The translations under genes were made by a program, and so were the position numbers. Below the pieces are notes generated by a model. The model was not told the DNA's origin and ran no database searches. It saw nothing but the letters and a program-made list of their open reading frames with translations. 64,000 nucleotides of DNA, taken from NCBI RefSeq assembly GCF_963662255.1, contig NC_085060.1:5457630-5521629 (forward strand). Reading direction: 5' to 3'. Source of the stretch: Cinclus cinclus. Taxonomy: Eukaryota > Chordata > Aves > Passeriformes > Cinclidae. This document shows positions 14,681 through 27,036 of the stretch, piece after piece. Each line of letters begins with the position of its first letter. Position 1 is the stretch's first letter.

Positions 14681-14844
14681 GGAGAAGGAAGGGAGGGAGG
14701 GAGGGAGGAAGGAAGGAAGGAAGGAAGGAAGGAAGGAAGGAAGGAAGGAAGGAAGGAAGGAAGGAAGGAAGGAAGGAAGGAAGGAAGGAAGGAAGGAAGG
14801 AAGGAAGGAAGGAAGGAAGGAAGGAAGGAAGGAAGGAAGGAAGG
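14681..14844. repeat. (GGAA)n polypurine microsatellite
   Basis: A pure-purine tract on the + strand. It starts with degenerate GGGA units (14690-14705) and continues as an uninterrupted AAGG/GGAA tetranucleotide array of about 35 units to 14844. It explains the open frames of repeated GRKE (+) or FLPS (-) residues here, which are artefacts of a 4-base repeat read in triplets. GGAA is the core of ETS-family binding sites. Long mirror-symmetric purine tracts can also form triplex DNA. Whether either happens here is unknown. Confidence 0.98.
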
Positions 14845-16176
14845 CATACACTAGGTGAAAACTCTGTGTTTTTTTAAGGTTGAAGTAATTTAAATTGATT
14901 ACATAACAGGTAGAGATGCCTTTAAATCTTACAATTCCAAACAAACATGGATAAAGTAGTTTGTAGTAAATCCATCTGGGAAATTAGCAATTAACCACTT
15001 GCCAGTCTATAAAGTCAGCTTAATATGGACTACAATAAGCAAATACTCTGAAAAACTAAACCTAGATAGGAAACGGCTTGTTTTCAGGACAATGTATTTA
15101 TATTTTATAATAAATTTCAGTAATATTTTTCTTTAGTTGAAACCTCCAGTGACCTGCAAGCATTCTGCAATATATTTCTGCCTTAAAAACAGTACTTGGG
15201 ATTTAATTTGCATTTATTAATAATTTATTGTTCCCAAATTACACCGGTAAATTTTAAGCTGGAGAAAGGAACGAAGGCACAGAAAGGTTTGTTAATGAAA
15301 GAAAAACCCTGCTCTCTTCTGTGGACACAAAAGGGCTGCCCTGCTCCTGCTGCCCACCCTGGCAAGGCTGCCAGCACAGCCCAGTGTGAAAGCATGCTGT
15401 GAGCTGTACCCAGCTGAGAGGGTGAGACAGCAGCTTGCCATCCCCTGGAGAATAATGAATACTGTCCTGATAAATATATTCAGGAACAGGCTACTTTCTG
15501 AAAAACAGGGAAGAGGAATGTCATAAGAAAGGCTTTGTTATTGTTGGTTTTAATATTTTTAATACCACAGTGTTCCAAGCAGGCTGCATTATCTCAGCAG
15601 GATCACTAAAAGACCTGATATCAATAGTCACTCTTGTATTCTTGCTAAAAAAGAATCAGAGTCGACTGCACTTGCAGAAAAACAAACCCAGAAAGCCAAT
15701 CAAAAAGGAAACTCCTGCATGTGATGCTACAGTTCCTATGAGACCACCTGGAAAAGGAAAATGGGGAGTGAAGAATTCACCACTTCATGAAATACTCATT
15801 GCATATTCACATATGGGAAAGTGTCTTTAAAACAGGCAGACCTTCAATGATACCAAACTATGTGGTGTCAGAAACACTCCAGTGCTGGAAAGTGTTTGCC
15901 TCATCCCTCTTCATGATTATTCTTATTTGTTATGTTTGGCTGTATTCTATCAGGTTTAAACCTTTTAGTACTGCTGAAGATGAACCTAAAACAAACTAAA
16001 GTGAGAATTCAGCGTCAGAGTTTTGAAGGCTCTTTCAAATCTTAACCTGCTGGCTGCTGCAATATTTATAGAAATGCAATATATAGAAATGTCTGATACA
16101 GAGGTCCAAAGATATGACAAGCCAAAAGTCAATTTAAAGGAAAGGAGGGAAAGAACCTCCAATCCTCAAGCCCTCC

Positions 16177-16244
16177 AAAAAAAAAAAAAAAAAAAAAACC
16201 CAAAAAACAAGAACACAACAACAAACAAACAAACAAACAAAAAA
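16177..16244. repeat. Poly-A run followed by (CAAA)n
   Basis: An uninterrupted A22 (16177-16198) is followed by CCCAAAAAAC and then about five CAAA units (16219-16240). There is no polyadenylation signal just upstream, so this does not look like the tail of a processed gene copy. Confidence 0.93.
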
Positions 16245-18438
16245 TTTCTCAAACATCCACCCACAAGAAACCCAGTTTCTAAATCAAGTCTAAGTTCACC
16301 ACGCCAAAGATATGGATGGTTAAGAGTCTACAGAGCAACTCCAGCTTCTCTGACCTAAGCATTCTGAACAATGATCCCAGAGAGTGAATTTGCTCTGCTC
16401 TGGACAGAGGTCACTGGGAAAAGCAGCTCCACACTAACAGCACGTACAGGATTCATGGAGCAGATCTTGCTGCAAGGCTGGCTGGCATCAGCCTGGTGAG
16501 GGGCCAGGAGCCCTGGGCTGTAGAGTGCAGCATCCTGGCAGGGTTTCCTTTCTGAACCCACCAACCCTTACTGTCCTTCTACAAACTTGAGTTTTGTCAC
16601 CTTGGCTGAGGTGGAAATCTGTTTCAAGTACTGGCTCTCAACCCAAAGTCTACAAACTTCCCACTCTGCACCATATAAGTTTAATGTTGTAACAAATTTG
16701 ATGCAAAATGTCCTAGAATAAAACTTTAAAAATCTTTAAAATTTGAAGGACTTTTTTATCTACTAAATTAAAATTCAATCCTTTCAGAAATAAGGTAAAA
16801 TTAGTATTTTCTATTCTCTGTAACTTGATTTTAGGCCCTTTTCCCAGTCTAATTTGCCTGCTCTCACTAGAAAGAGGATTGATTTGCAAAACTCCAGTTT
16901 GATGTCAGTACATGCTTTACTTTCTAACAATCAACAATACATTTCTTTGTAGCTTTGTGCGTTAACATAAATTTCTTCTGTAAGTACAGCAGCCTTTTCT
17001 TATTGAGTGAGAGGCACTGATACACACCGAGCTCTGGAAGAATCTGAGCTCAGTGTGTAAAAGCTTAAAATATGACATTTCTGCAGAGTGGAAAGGGAAG
17101 CTGTTTTTTCACTTTGGTAAAAACTTCAGGTACCTATTATAAGGTGTCTACAGCTATAAAATTGACTTAGGAGCAGCTTGTTAAAACCAGAGAATGATAT
17201 TCTTGTACTGTTTTTCAGTCTGGAGGCAGCTCAGTGGAAGAGAAAGATACATCAGCTCAGCTGCTGCCTGCTGCCTTCAGAAGCAGTTCTGAAGATTCTT
17301 CCTAACAAACAAACCAGCAGCTTTCCCATGAACTGCTTCAGCTGAAAGAGTTGAGAATTCCTCTCCTGATCACAAAATCTAACAGGAAAGAGCTGCCCAC
17401 TTCACCTTCTTCTTAATCAGAAAAGTCAGAGTAGAAAAATCCCAATCTGATATTCTTCCTTGGTTTTCCCTGGAATGGCATTGTTCTGCTGCATATTCTG
17501 CTGCACTGATATTAAAGCAAACCATTTCTATTGCAGTCAACTAAAATATGACAAAAAATCTAGATATCCTTCAGCAGATTGTTCTGAAAGTAAAACAATC
17601 CATCTAATAAAACTTTTTTTTGTTGGAGAAAAAATATTAAAAAGGACTGCCTTCCAGTTTCATATCCAGTAGAACATAACTATTGGAGGATAAGGACTGA
17701 ATAACATGGGAGTAAAAAGATTATAGTTTTTTTCTAATTCATTGTTGTGTATTTGTAATAAAAATACATGTCTTTAACAGAGTTACATTTTATTGGTTTT
17801 AATGGCATTAGTAATTTTACAAATTTTATAATAACAAATATTACTGTCCCTATCAGACTGCCCCTACTTATCCTCATATGCAGCAGCTTTGACAGAATAT
17901 GCTGGTCCAAGTACAGTAGAACTTTGACATGAGACTTCAGCTTTTGGAAACTACTTTGTTGAATAAAGTGGGACTGAAATTCCAGATAGTCGAGTTCATC
18001 AAGAAATCCTTGCAGTTTTGCAGCATTTTATTTATTTTACAGCATATGGGATCTAGAATAAATGTAGGACTTTGTTCATGAAGCCAGGATAGGCTTGGAA
18101 GTCAGCAGTGCCATCCTTACAGCACCACAGCCACATTACCAATTTTCCTCTGTCAAACAAAACCATTGGAGATTAAATTAAAAGTTCCATACCCCCTTCC
18201 TAAAAGCTGTAAGACAGATATACCTGCCTACATACTCTTCTCATAACATTTCAAACATCCTTTTGTTCTTGAAATATTCTTTAAACAGCATTCAACAGGA
18301 CCAAGGAATCCTATTAACTACTGAATTGATAGTACAAAACCAGAAATAGATAAATTACTTCTTCTAATAAATTAACATGAAGTGCTACAATGAAATGCAG
18401 ATGTGAGACTGCAGTCAGAGTCAAGAGACAAGTGTGGA

Positions 18439-18847
18439 TTAAAGGTCTGTTAAGATTACCCTGTATTGGGCCCATTCACTCTGCAACTTCTGCACCTCCA
18501 TAGCTGCAATCCGAAAGAGGTGCTTGATACACACAAACAAAGGCATCCTCAGTCTCCTTCTGTAGTTTTCAGGAAGGCTTTTGGAAAGATGATGGAATGA
18601 GTGAAGAACTCTTTTCTTCGTGTGCAGCACAGCTGATGTGGGTCCATAGGAAGCCCTGATCACAATGGACAAATGGTACAGCACCCATAGCAAGCACCTG
18701 GAATGTTCTGCACATAGACCCTTGCCTCCAGTGGGCACAGCTTGGTATCTGGCAAACTCTTCTTGCAGGATGCCTTTCACATACCTTTGTCCTATACCCA
18801 CTGCTAGAACATTCCACATCAATATTAAACAAATATTTTATTTCCAA
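18439..18847 (-). other. Stop-poor segment, possible coding remnant
   Basis: The minus strand carries an open frame of 127 codons (18439-18822). A second minus frame is open for 92 codons (18569-18847), and the + strand is open from 18665 to 18985. Base composition is locally less A/T-rich than the flanks. The 127-codon product is soluble-looking and basic, with no signal peptide, no membrane segment and no motif I recognise. A weak splice-acceptor-like TTCTAG and a weak donor-like context exist on the minus strand, but they do not define a convincing exon. Openness in three frames at once suggests composition rather than selection. Alternatives are a decayed pseudogene, an ancient exon or chance; chance is the default. 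Confidence 0.2.
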
Positions 18848-19816
18848 ATTTTGTTTTTAATTAAAAAGATCTTTAAAATTTTGTTTTGTTTTGGTGTATT
18901 TTTTAAGAATTGGATAAACATTGAAGAAAGATGTGAGAAGCCAATGTCCCACATACGTCATTCCCTTCTGCTTCCCTTGCCTTGAAAATAAAAAAAAAGT
19001 GTTAAAAGCACTTCACAATTTAATGTACATTTTTCATAGTACATGAGACCCCTCAAAAGGGAGAGGAAGAAAGCCATATAATTTTCCTCCTTGATTTTCC
19101 ACATAGTGCAGAGAGATACTCATTTTTGTTTATATGCTGCATCTACTGAGGAAGTATTTTATATCAAGGGATGAGGCAAAAGAAAGACCTTACCTTTTCA
19201 AATATTAAATCAATTATATTTATGTAAATATTTCTGTCACATATTATAATGGGGCATAAACAAAATAAAGATTACAGGCACAAAAACGAGCAAGCAGAAC
19301 AGATATCTACCCGGAGATATATCTGATATAATATCTGATATTGGAAGAATACAGCTCTAGACCAGCAGTGAAATTGATTGAGTGATGTTATCTGAAACCA
19401 CGATTAGCAAAAGGGGAAAGAAAATGAGGAAATATGGGGGAATGACCCATAGTATCCATCTTGTGGGTCGCCAATCCCATCAATCATCTCTGCTCTGATT
19501 ACACATTGCTGGAGAGAAATTGGGCTGAAATGTTAACGATCTCATGATTTACATTCTGCCAGAATCCTTTCACTTTCCTGTGCAGCCTCAGAAATAGCAC
19601 ACAAGCTCCAGAGTTCAGAAAAAGCAGGATGAGGGGAAATCACAATCATATTTCATAACTCAGGTCGTTGCTGTTTGTTCCGGTGGCAGTAGCAAAAGAG
19701 GTTTCCTCTGCTGAGTACACCATAATAACTGCCAAAATGTTTCAAGGACTTCAAATATCTTGGGGTCATCATTTCAGTTCCTTACAAAATATAAAATCTA
19801 TCACAGTAGTAGTCAT

Positions 19817-19918
19817 GTTTTGGGGGATTGTTTGGTTTTGTTGTTGTTGGGGTTTTTTAAAGAAAAAAAAAAAGAAAAAAGAACAACCCACCTAAAAAAA
19901 CCCAAACCAAAATAAAAG
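19817..19918. repeat. T/G-rich then A/C-rich low-complexity foldback
   Basis: The left half (19817-19860) is T/G-rich with GGGGG, GG and GGGG groups. It is followed by a poly-A stretch (19861-19880), then an A/C-rich right half (19882-19918) with CCC and CC groups. The right half is loosely complementary to the left, so the region could form an imperfect hairpin. Confidence 0.75.
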
Positions 19919-20178
19919 TTGTCCTACAAGGAAAATTTTAAGTTTAGACAATCAAATTAATTTTAGATTGCAAAACAGAAGAATGTTATTTTCCATTCTA
20001 GTGAAACAAGATATTCAATTATTTCTAAATATCAGTTAAGTCTTCCAACTGTTAAACTACCACCACAACCATTCAAGTCTACCAAAAAACCCTCGACTAG
20101 GACAGCTTCTCTCTGTCCTCCTTCACACTGATTCTTTTTTTGCAATCCGTGTCTACTGTCAAAATTTAATTTAATTTT

Positions 20179-20224
20179 GGGGGGGGGGGTTTGGGGAAAT
20201 ACAAAAAAACAACCAAACCAAAAC
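20179..20224. repeat. G11 run with flanking GGGG and A/C-rich tail
   Basis: Eleven consecutive G (20179-20189), then TTT, then GGGG (20193-20196), followed by an A/C-rich stretch to 20224. One long G run plus one G4 group does not meet the usual four-run quadruplex pattern unless the long run is split. Confidence 0.85.
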
Positions 20225-21122
20225 ATTCAAAATATCAGAATATTTCCTTTTCCTTGCTGAAAGAAGTAAACTATTTATTATCATAACAATATCTTGGGAT
20301 ATGTTCCACATCCCAACATCTCATTTGTGAGACAATAGTTTTGCTGCTGAACAACAGGGGAAGCTTATTCAGTGTGCTAATTAGAGGAATAGCTGCTTTG
20401 TGCAGTATATTTTATACCTGGAATATTTTTTCCTGAATATTTGAAAAAGGAGCCCCTGGTAGTTTTTTTTTTCTTCCGAAAGTGTTACCTTGGGATACAG
20501 AGAAGCACCTTAGGAAGGTGAGCACAATAATGAGAAAGTGAGAAAGATGGATTGGAGAAAGACACTGGGGAGACAGAACAAAGGAAAAGAGGGATGAGGA
20601 GCAGCACAGGGAGTATCACAAGAGGAAAAGCAGCATGGGGGAAACTGCAGCACAAAGTGCATAAAGGAGAAGGAAAAACAAACAATAGAACATACTAAGA
20701 AACTTAAGACTGAATTAAAATACAGAATAATGAGGAAAGAAGAGAACCTCAACATCCAGAGAATGGAAGAGGGCAAAAAATATAAGCTGGAAGTAGGAAG
20801 GGGAAATGGAAGATGTTCTGTAAGTTCTCTCTTCTACTTTTCCTCACTTGGGATGGGAACATAATTGTCTTAGAATTCCTGAAAGCCCAACAAAATCTGT
20901 ATCCCTCACCATCATTGACAAATCCCTATTAAATGTGTGTTCTAATAAATTTTAATATCTTCTAAAACACAACAAATTCCTTCTTATATCTCATAAATGT
21001 CTCAGGCCAGCAGCTGGTCAAGACAAATTTCCCACAGATGCCGAAAATACTTCCCCATTCCTTCTCCTAACCCTTTTCTTCTCCAGTGCAACAAATGAAA
21101 CCACTGACCAAAATGAATACTG

Positions 21123-21140
21123 AAAAAAAAAAAAAAAAAA
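21123..21140. repeat. Poly-A run (18 A)
   Basis: Uninterrupted A18. No AATAAA signal lies close upstream and there is no recognisable retrocopy. Confidence 0.9.
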
Positions 21141-21493
21141 TGTTCCACATTTGGAGAGAAGTACCTCAGAGGCCCTTTACCATGAGGGAAAATGTAATGA
21201 AGAAAGTTTCCATGTGCAGCAGGGAGGAAGTCAAATAGCGTGTGTCTTTGCCACTTCTTGAGAGAAAGAAAGAAAATATACCTGAGATTTTTTAGATGGC
21301 TATAATACCACATATGAAAAAATATGAATAAAGACCTTGTTGTTAATTTTGGTCAGACTCAGATTCTCAGCCCAGTCTTTGTTAATGAAGAAAGTCTAAA
21401 AAAATGCTGAGATGCCTTTGATATATTTTAATAAGTACCAAAACAAAGAAACTGGTAAAAGTTATTTTGAAAATCAGATGTCTGTTGAAGCAA

Positions 21494-21685
21494 GGAAAAA
21501 AACAAAAAAAAAAACAAACCAAAACAAAAAAAAACCCACAACCAAACAAAGCAAACAAAACAAAAACAAACAAAAACAAACAAAACCACAAAAACAAAAA
21601 CAAACAAAACCACAAAAACAAACAAACGAAAAAACCCCAGAAAATAATAAAAAGCAAAATTAAAACAAAACAAAACAAAACAAAA
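21494..21685. repeat. A/C-rich low-complexity tract, about 190 bases
   Basis: Almost only A and C on the + strand, built from CAAA, CAAAA and AACCA units with a few G interruptions. It ends in a run of CAAAA pentamers (21664-21685). It produces several spurious frames: lysine/asparagine/glutamine-rich on + and phenylalanine/cysteine/valine-rich on minus. These should not be annotated as proteins. Confidence 0.95.
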
Positions 21686-22551
21686 GCAGACAATCTAAAG
21701 ACATATACAAGAATGAATCATTGTATATGCTGCTTTTGTTAAAAACAAAATTTACCCCAACTAAAAATGCTGAGTCTCTTTCACATTGATTAATCAACAT
21801 TTTCCAACAGAACTACACACTAGAAAAATAAATAGAAATTATGGCAAGGCATTTATGTATTCCCAGTGTGTCTGTAATTACCTAAGTGTTCATAATTTTC
21901 CCTGTTATAATTTCACACACGTTATTCTGAATATCCCTGTGAAATCTTAATTTATCTTCCACTCCTTGTTCAGTGGGTTGGTAAATGCATACAACTATGC
22001 ATACAAAGCAGAGACAACACTTTCCATGTACACACAAAATGCTTGCAGGCTTCTGAAAGCATATACATGGAAAGGTAAAATTCAGAGTTACTGTCTGTTT
22101 GCCTTTACTTAAGAGCAGTTTTATTAACTAAAAATTAGATATGTCCAAATAGTGCTTAACACAGCTAGTAATAGCATTTGGAACATGGAAGAAGTGGGTG
22201 CAAATTGCTATTAGATCACTTCATACTTATTTACATACCAAAAAATGACAGCATGGGACAAGACTGAATTAATCACAGTCTTTTAAATTAGGATTTATTA
22301 TCCTTTTAACTCACCTGGGAAAGAACACATTTTAAGTGTAACTGACTTGTTATTAGACAAATCAATAGTCTTTTGTTTCCCCCTCATTTTCCTTTTAACC
22401 TGAATACACAAGCAGCTGTCAAATACTGAAATGCCATAGTGAAACCAGCCCTGCTGGAGACAAGCAAAAATGCTGCAGAAGCTCTTGAAGAAAACATGTC
22501 AATAAATATGTCTGTACTTAGGAAATGCATTTGGCCAAGCTTTTAGGCAGC

Positions 22552-22564
22552 TAATTATTTGCAT
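22552..22564. promoter_or_regulatory. Overlapping homeobox (TAATTA) and octamer (ATTTGCAT) motifs
   Basis: TAATTA (22552-22557) overlaps the inverted octamer ATTTGCAT (22557-22564), the classic POU-factor site. Downstream to about 22760 the sequence is less repetitive than average. Motifs this short occur by chance a few times in 64 kb of A/T-rich DNA. Similar octamers lie at 9610-9617 and 15206-15213, so this is only a candidate. Confidence 0.2.
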
Positions 22565-25190
22565 TAGGTGGATTGCTGTAGTTCACACTGTGAGAGCGGG
22601 AGTGTTGATTCTGCAGGACCGAGTTACTTTGTGGAGCAGCAGCAGAAATAATCTGCTTTTGATGTCCTAAACTTACATCCACCTACAGCAAACCACGCAG
22701 ATCTTGCTAATGAATAAGATGATCGATGACCACTGAGTGGAAAAAATTCTCTCTCATATTCCCACAGAACTGTAAGTGAAATTATAGCTCTTGGTATAAA
22801 GTGAAGGTGTCAATCACATCAGCACACAACTTCTGAAAAGAAATGAGTCACAAAGCAGGAAAATCTACTGAAATGGGTAATTAATGGAAGGCTGTTGAAG
22901 GGTTTGATCACTGCTGGCTGCAGCCTGTGCTGGCAGTTTCTTCCCAGGAAAATGGAGCAGAAATGGAAGAAAGGGAGCAAGGGGGAGCATGAGGTCAGGA
23001 GACCTGACTGAAATTGCATCTTCAGAAAAGGCATGGAGGTGCCTCATTGCATGGTATCAACAGCACATAATGCCACTGATCTGTTTTCTCAAGAGAAAAG
23101 AGCCCTGATTGCTGTGTGGGGAGCAGAAACCTTTGCACCAAGGACCCCTGAGCAGAGATGGTGAGTCAGGTGCTGTATGCAGGCAGAAATGTGTGATGGA
23201 GAGATTTCCACAATCTTCACATCAGTGTGTGATGCTCCCACGAGTCTCTGAACAAAATTGTTTTAACAGTGATTTGTCATAAAAGAAACAGATGCAATTC
23301 TTATGGCATTAGTGGTGGTTGCCAGATAACCCAAGCTGAAAGAAAAAGAAAAAAAGCTGATTTCTGTACACTTTGTGCAGACTTCTAGGATTTTATGCAA
23401 TGGTGCCTATTCCATCCAAGGCCATGGTACAACTAAAATGCATTAACACATCATTTGCTAAAATGCACAATAAGAAGCAAATTTTCACTGGACTGGAATA
23501 CATTAGACTTCACAAAATGTCTTTCGGTTTATCCATAACAAAGATTAAATACTGATTTAGTGGTACATTATTTAAAGTTATTCCAGTGTCTTACACACAC
23601 CAGATGCAGCTGTTAACTTACTACAAACTCGTCACAATGTTAATTGAAATAGAGCTTTACAGCAGAGGGTAGGCTCTTATTTAAGTATTTACAATGAATA
23701 CAAACACAAAAATTTGCATTTTATGTCAGTACAACCCATGAATTCACAAATTGCAAGTCACAAACAAGGCAATGCAAAAACTGTCAGAGCAAAGACAGGA
23801 GTCACTGAACTATTTTTTTTTTTCCTCTGAATGTTTGTTTTCTTAGTGATCAGGCAAGTTCATGAAGGTGGTGGTAGGGGTCTCTTTCCCTGCCTGCTTG
23901 TGGCAGAAGTCAGCAGGGACAAGTGACTAAGCTGATCTCACAACAGGCAGCATAGCAGATACTATGAAAAAAAAAAAGATTCTGTAAGCAATGAGAAACT
24001 GCTTGATTCTTTAGTACTTTGATTTGAATTATGCAACCTGGGCTGAATTTTGTAAACCTTGTATTCACTCCTTGCAATGAATGCACATTTAGGAATGGAT
24101 TCAGAGCACAGAAATTAGTTCAGTGTCTCTCAGTGCCTGTTTTACCTGTGCTGCAGTAAGGAATATAGAGATGTACTATCATCTTTCTGTAAGGAGTAAG
24201 AACTCCTCCATTTGAAAAACATTGCTAAAAAGCAGCTTGGGGTATCGTCCTTTTATAATTGTTGTCACAACTCTGTAAGGGATAAAAATTATCCAGTACA
24301 TTACTTTTCAGAAACATTTTAAAAACTGCTAAAGCATTTTCTGCAATATTTTGAATTGGACAAATCATCAGGCATTGAAGATATTCATAGAAAACAAATT
24401 CACAGATGAACTTGAACTGGACTGGATTAAATTTTCTGTGGAGTTAGATGACTGCTAACCATGATTCTTTTTCATGACACGATATTCGGTGAAATTACTT
24501 GCAAAATAATTATTATTACCTTTATCTTTCTTGAAGTGCTTGTGTGACAACTTCCTAACGATGGTTCCAGCTATTACCCTTCTAAGAGCTTTTACTTGAT
24601 TATGCTGACATAAAGGTAAACTTGGTAGTAATTTCCCCTCTGCCAGGACTTTAATCAGGATGGGCAGCAGGTGGAGCAAATATGTGTGAGCTCATTCATC
24701 TACCCCTTTAACTCCAGGGACTGCCTCTTCAAGCAGACATTGGCAGTATTGGGAGTGTTGGGATATTCCCCTTTCTCACTGTGGTCAGGGGAGATCACCA
24801 GTGAATGGAAGTTCTTGGTGCAAAAACAAGGCTCAGAAACAGCTTCTCTCCCACTCAGTGGTTTAAACGAAAACATTGGCTCTCCTTTGGTCTTTTCATA
24901 CAGCAATACCAAATAATAAAACCTTTGTTTTCAGCCCATGGGTGAGTAAATGTGGTTCTGTGTTAACGTAGTGTCTGAAACGAACAGCCAGTGGTGATAC
25001 TGGGCTGTCCCTGGGAAATATTTTATTGTTCTATCTACAAAGTCCTGACTGTCTGCTGTTCAGTCCTTCCAGTTCAAGATTGTTGAGCTACAAATGTAGG
25101 AAATTCTTCAGAGGCACAGACATTAATTTGAGACAAACTTCATTGCTGTCATTGAGGTAAAAGAGCACACAGATAATGGCTAAAAAAGCC

Positions 25191-25237
25191 CCAAACAAAC
25201 AAACAAACAAACAACCGCAAAAACAAACAAACAAACC
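25191..25237. repeat. (CAAA)n microsatellite
   Basis: Two blocks of CAAA units separated by CCGCAAAAA. The array has about nine units in total. Confidence 0.93.
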
Positions 25238-25487
25238 ATGAAGGTTCTTGATCCTACAGGATCCAACTGAGGACACAGCTCAGTAAGAGTCCATAATGGA
25301 AAGAGCCAGATGGAAAGCTCTTCTGTTGCTCAACAAGATTCTGAGGAAGCAGCCTGCTCTTATTTTTCGTTTCTGAGTTTTGGAGAATGAAGCAGATAGA
25401 GCTTTCCCATGTGTCAGCCTCCCAGATACATTTCCTGAGTCAGATTATTCAATTAAATGCATTGAGAATAGCAGCAAACTTTGAGTA

Positions 25488-25490
<3 letters not shown>

Positions 25491-25519
<29 letters not shown>
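25491..25519. repeat. (AT)n microsatellite
   Basis: About 14 uninterrupted AT dinucleotides, self-complementary and able to extrude a hairpin. Likely length-polymorphic. Confidence 0.97.
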
Positions 25520-25521
<2 letters not shown>

Positions 25522-26998
25522 AATATAGCATAAGCTATAAGGTTTCTACTGAAGTTTACTAACATCTAAATCTACTGAAGTAAGACTTAACCATGCCAAC
25601 CATCTACTCATTCTATTAGTAGCTTTTTACAGCTAATAAAACTGATAAAAGTTTTATCAGATTTAATGTAGGTAAGCAATAACTTGATGGACTGAACCTA
25701 AAGTTTTGTCCGTGAACTCAGTTCACAGCACAATGTCATGAAGAAAAGTTTATAACAAAAGGAATTAAAAACTAAATCAAGATCAATTATTGTAATTTTA
25801 TACTGCAAATAATTGGTTAAGCCTTTGTGCTGTCTTTCGTATCTCTTCCTCCTGCAACCCTTTCCTAATGTTTTCTTAGTGTATATAATCTGTTGCTAAA
25901 AGGAAATTTTGTTACTAACAACAATTTAAAAAAATAATTAGCACTTTATATTTAGTTACCCACGATTCCCTATACTGCCAAAACTTGTAAGAGAAATATT
26001 AAAAAAAAATAAAAAAAAGAAAAGAATAAGGGAGCACAGTTAGGTGATGCATGGTATACAAATCAACCTTATAAATCTTTTAATTTTACTCCTTGCTATA
26101 AAAAAATGGTGTTAGTAATATTTCTTGAATCATTTAGCTTCTATTGTAACATAACCTGCAGACTAAAATAATGATCCTGAAAATATCATGTGACCTTTCT
26201 TTCTTCTCTATTGTATTCAATGGTACTGCATCATGTTACAGAATAATTTTATTAATCTTATGCTCTTTGGGTTAATTTTTAAACCACTTATTTCTACTTG
26301 TAAATGAGGAACATAACGATGCAGGCTATAAACAGCAGTAAAGACAGCTCTAGGTGAAGCCCAAGTAGCACAGGGGTGATATGCAGTACTGGATCTTTCA
26401 GGGCACAGCAATATTAGAGTGACAGAAATCTGGAATCAACAGGAAAGATCCTAACTGGCACAGGATTACTGCCCCAGTTGGAGAAGGCTTGTTTACTGGT
26501 TTAACTGCTGGATGTATAATTTCTATAATTAGAGTCTGATAGGCTAAGCAACATTGCAATGCAGCTTCAACGCCCTAAAGAAATTTTAGACAGCCTATTA
26601 AAGAATGATTTATGAAGCAGTCTTTTGTTCAACCAAGTGATTAGAATTTAATAGTGTTGCCTACTAAGTGTTGAACTGGACATAACCAAGCTAAGGAACA
26701 ATAAAAAAGCTGGGAAAAAAAATAAAAAAAGAGAGAAGCATTTCAATAATTTCTGCGTCACAGCAGTAAAAAGCAGCACCATGTTAAAGTAACAAAAACA
26801 AATTAGCTTTCCATTTTAGACAATATCTCATCTAAAATGTTGTGCTGAACTGCTGATAGATTTTTCTTTTCTATTTAAAAAAAAAATTGAGAGCTTCAGA
26901 ATGTGAGAGCAAAAAATTGAGATCTCCCAGATGAGAGAAAAAAGTCATCTCAGTTTCTGTGGGTTGACAAAGGCAGAAAAATAAATACAAAAGAAACA

Positions 26999-27036
26999 CC
27001 AAACAAAAACAACAACAACAACAAAAAAAAGAAAAG
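26999..27036. repeat. (CAA)n / A-rich tract
   Basis: Short A/C-rich tract with four to five CAA units followed by an A8 run. Confidence 0.85.

Larger units (their letters stand above)
14845..25490. other. Unique A/T-rich non-coding stretch with scattered simple repeats
   Basis: No transposable element or gene recognised. It contains poly-A and A/C-rich tracts (16177-16244, 19817-19918, 20179-20224, 21123-21140, 21494-21685, 25191-25237), listed separately. It also holds a stop-poor minus-strand segment (18439-18847) and a homeobox/octamer-like motif pair at 22552-22564. Small imperfect tandems include the ATATCTGATA duplication near 19319-19342. Confidence 0.55.

Noticed and set aside
14611..14944. 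Open frames of repeated GRKE (+) or LPSF (-) residues
   Set aside because: They are produced by the (GGAA)n microsatellite read in triplets, not by a protein repeat.
21382..21742. Overlapping Lys/Asn/Gln-rich and Phe/Val/Cys-rich open frames on both strands
   Set aside because: They are artefacts of the A/C-rich low-complexity tract; the hydrophobic ones are not membrane proteins.
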